Source: Simiduia curdlanivorans (GTDB taxonomy: Bacteria > Pseudomonadota > Gammaproteobacteria > Pseudomonadales > Cellvibrionaceae). Taken from it: a DNA stretch of 64,000 nucleotides. The stretch lies in assembly GCF_030409605.1 (NCBI RefSeq), contig NZ_JAUFQG010000006.1, forward strand, positions 682,001 through 746,000, given 5' to 3'. Positions 63,354 to 64,000 of the stretch are shown piece after piece (position 1 is the stretch's first letter; every line of letters begins with the position of its first letter). Both the position numbers and the translations under genes were made by a program. Under the pieces are notes generated by a model. The model did not search any database. It saw nothing but the letters and a program-made list of their open reading frames with translations, and was not told where the DNA came from.

Positions 63354-63943
63354 ATGTGTCTAGGGCGATGTTAATTCGCCTGCTAAATGCCCGCCTGCTA
63401 CAAACCCTACTGCTGCTTTGCAGTCTTTACTTCGGCGCCAACGCCTGTTGGATACATATAAAAGCGGAAATTGCCCAACTATTGATCAATCAGGCCTGGC
63501 AAAAAACGCTCGCAGCACCTGAACAAAAAACAGCGCCCTGGGCTTGGGCCGACACCCAACCGGTGGCACGCTTAAAGCTTCCGAATGAAGAGACTTTCGT
63601 GGTGCTAAATGGATCACAAGGCAACAGCTTAGCCTTCGGCCCAGGGTTGGTGGAGGGCAGTGACGCACCTGGGCAGGGTTTTAGCGTAATAGGCGGTCAT
63701 AGAGATACGCATTTCGCCGCCTTAGAAAAAGCAGAGCCTGGGCAGAGGCTCGCGATTCAGAATACACAGGGTGCGTGGATCGAATACCGCATCACCGAGG
63801 CAAAGGTTATCGACATTAATCAGGTTGCATTGGAAAAATACGCATTAGAAAGTATTGTGCTGGTGACCTGCTATCCGTTTAATTCGATAGCAAGCGACCC
63901 AAATAAGCGCTGGGTGGTGAGCAGTGAGCGCATTAAATTTTAA
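63350..63943 (+). CDS. Class GN sortase
   Basis: A 197-residue transpeptidase with an N-terminal membrane anchor (LLQTLLLLCSLYFGANACW). The catalytic His is in VIGGHRDTHFAAL, the Cys in VTCYPFNS and the Arg in NKRWVVSSER. It would cleave the sorting signal of the preceding protein and attach it to a cell-envelope acceptor. Its ATG overlaps the target stop by four bases, so enzyme and substrate are made together, a hallmark of this Gram-negative sortase class. Confidence 0.93.
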   Translation: MNVSRAMLIRLLNARLLQTLLLLCSLYFGANACWIHIKAEIAQLLINQAWQKTLAAPEQKTAPWAWADTQPVARLKLPNEETFVVLNGSQGNSLAFGPGLVEGSDAPGQGFSVIGGHRDTHFAALEKAEPGQRLAIQNTQGAWIEYRITEAKVIDINQVALEKYALESIVLVTCYPFNSIASDPNKRWVVSSERIKF

Positions 63944-64000
63944 CCTGCTGGCAATGGCACCATAACTAAGTGCCGGCCGGTGTCGGCGCGATTGACACCA

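Overview
The window looks like a chromosomal segment of a free-living marine Gammaproteobacterium, most plausibly a polymer-degrading member of the Cellvibrionales/Alteromonadales type. This is inferred from the gene set: a proteobacterial dedicated (Pds) sortase system, tandem TonB-dependent receptors with FecI/FecR control, a secreted PHA-depolymerase-like esterase with thrombospondin type 3 repeats, NhaD and SstT sodium-coupled transporters, and a stand-alone CheV. No rRNA, tRNA or CRISPR array was recognised.

Layout. 1-8 kb: end of an S9 peptidase, a small Arg-rich protein, a YtcJ-type amidohydrolase, heme A synthase, a short-chain dehydrogenase, a DUF3088 protein, a VanZ-domain protein and an Asp/Glu racemase. 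8-14.5 kb: a secreted esterase, then a two-component system preceded by two spondin-domain proteins on the same strand. 14.5-21 kb: a SUKH protein, SstT, an S33 peptidase, a NatAB-like ABC exporter, a DUF1801 protein, and a gene-free stretch that appears to encode a structured small RNA with its own terminator. 21-31.3 kb: three related TonB-dependent receptors. The one nearest fecI-fecR carries an STN signalling domain, so this is a trans-envelope regulated uptake locus. 31.4-34 kb: a LysR regulator divergent from an aldehyde dehydrogenase. 34.4-39.2 kb: a redox cluster of hemerythrin, an FAD/[2Fe-2S]/membrane fusion protein, an 11-heme cytochrome c and a DUF3365 heme protein. It reads as a route for electrons from NAD(P)H to the periplasm. 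39.4-49 kb: NhaD, the threonine-to-glycine pair tdh-kbl, a CvpA-like protein, an XRE-cupin regulator and gcvP. 49.4-55.3 kb: CheV, several small conserved proteins, a small heat-shock protein with a sigma-32-like promoter and a possible RNA thermometer, and a periplasmic solute-binding protein. 55.4-57.1 kb: 110-bp tandem repeats abutting an IS110/IS1111-type insertion sequence. 57.3-63.9 kb: the complete Pds sortase system (OmpA-like PdsO, PdsS kinase, PdsR regulator, the VIT/VWA target protein and the class GN sortase).

Two 216-bp copies of a non-coding element with perfect 16-bp terminal inverted repeats lie 35 kb apart. Each sits inside the hairpin of a bidirectional terminator between convergent genes. 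With the structured RNA at 20.45-20.64 kb and the 34.5-39.2 kb redox cluster, this is the most unusual content of the window.
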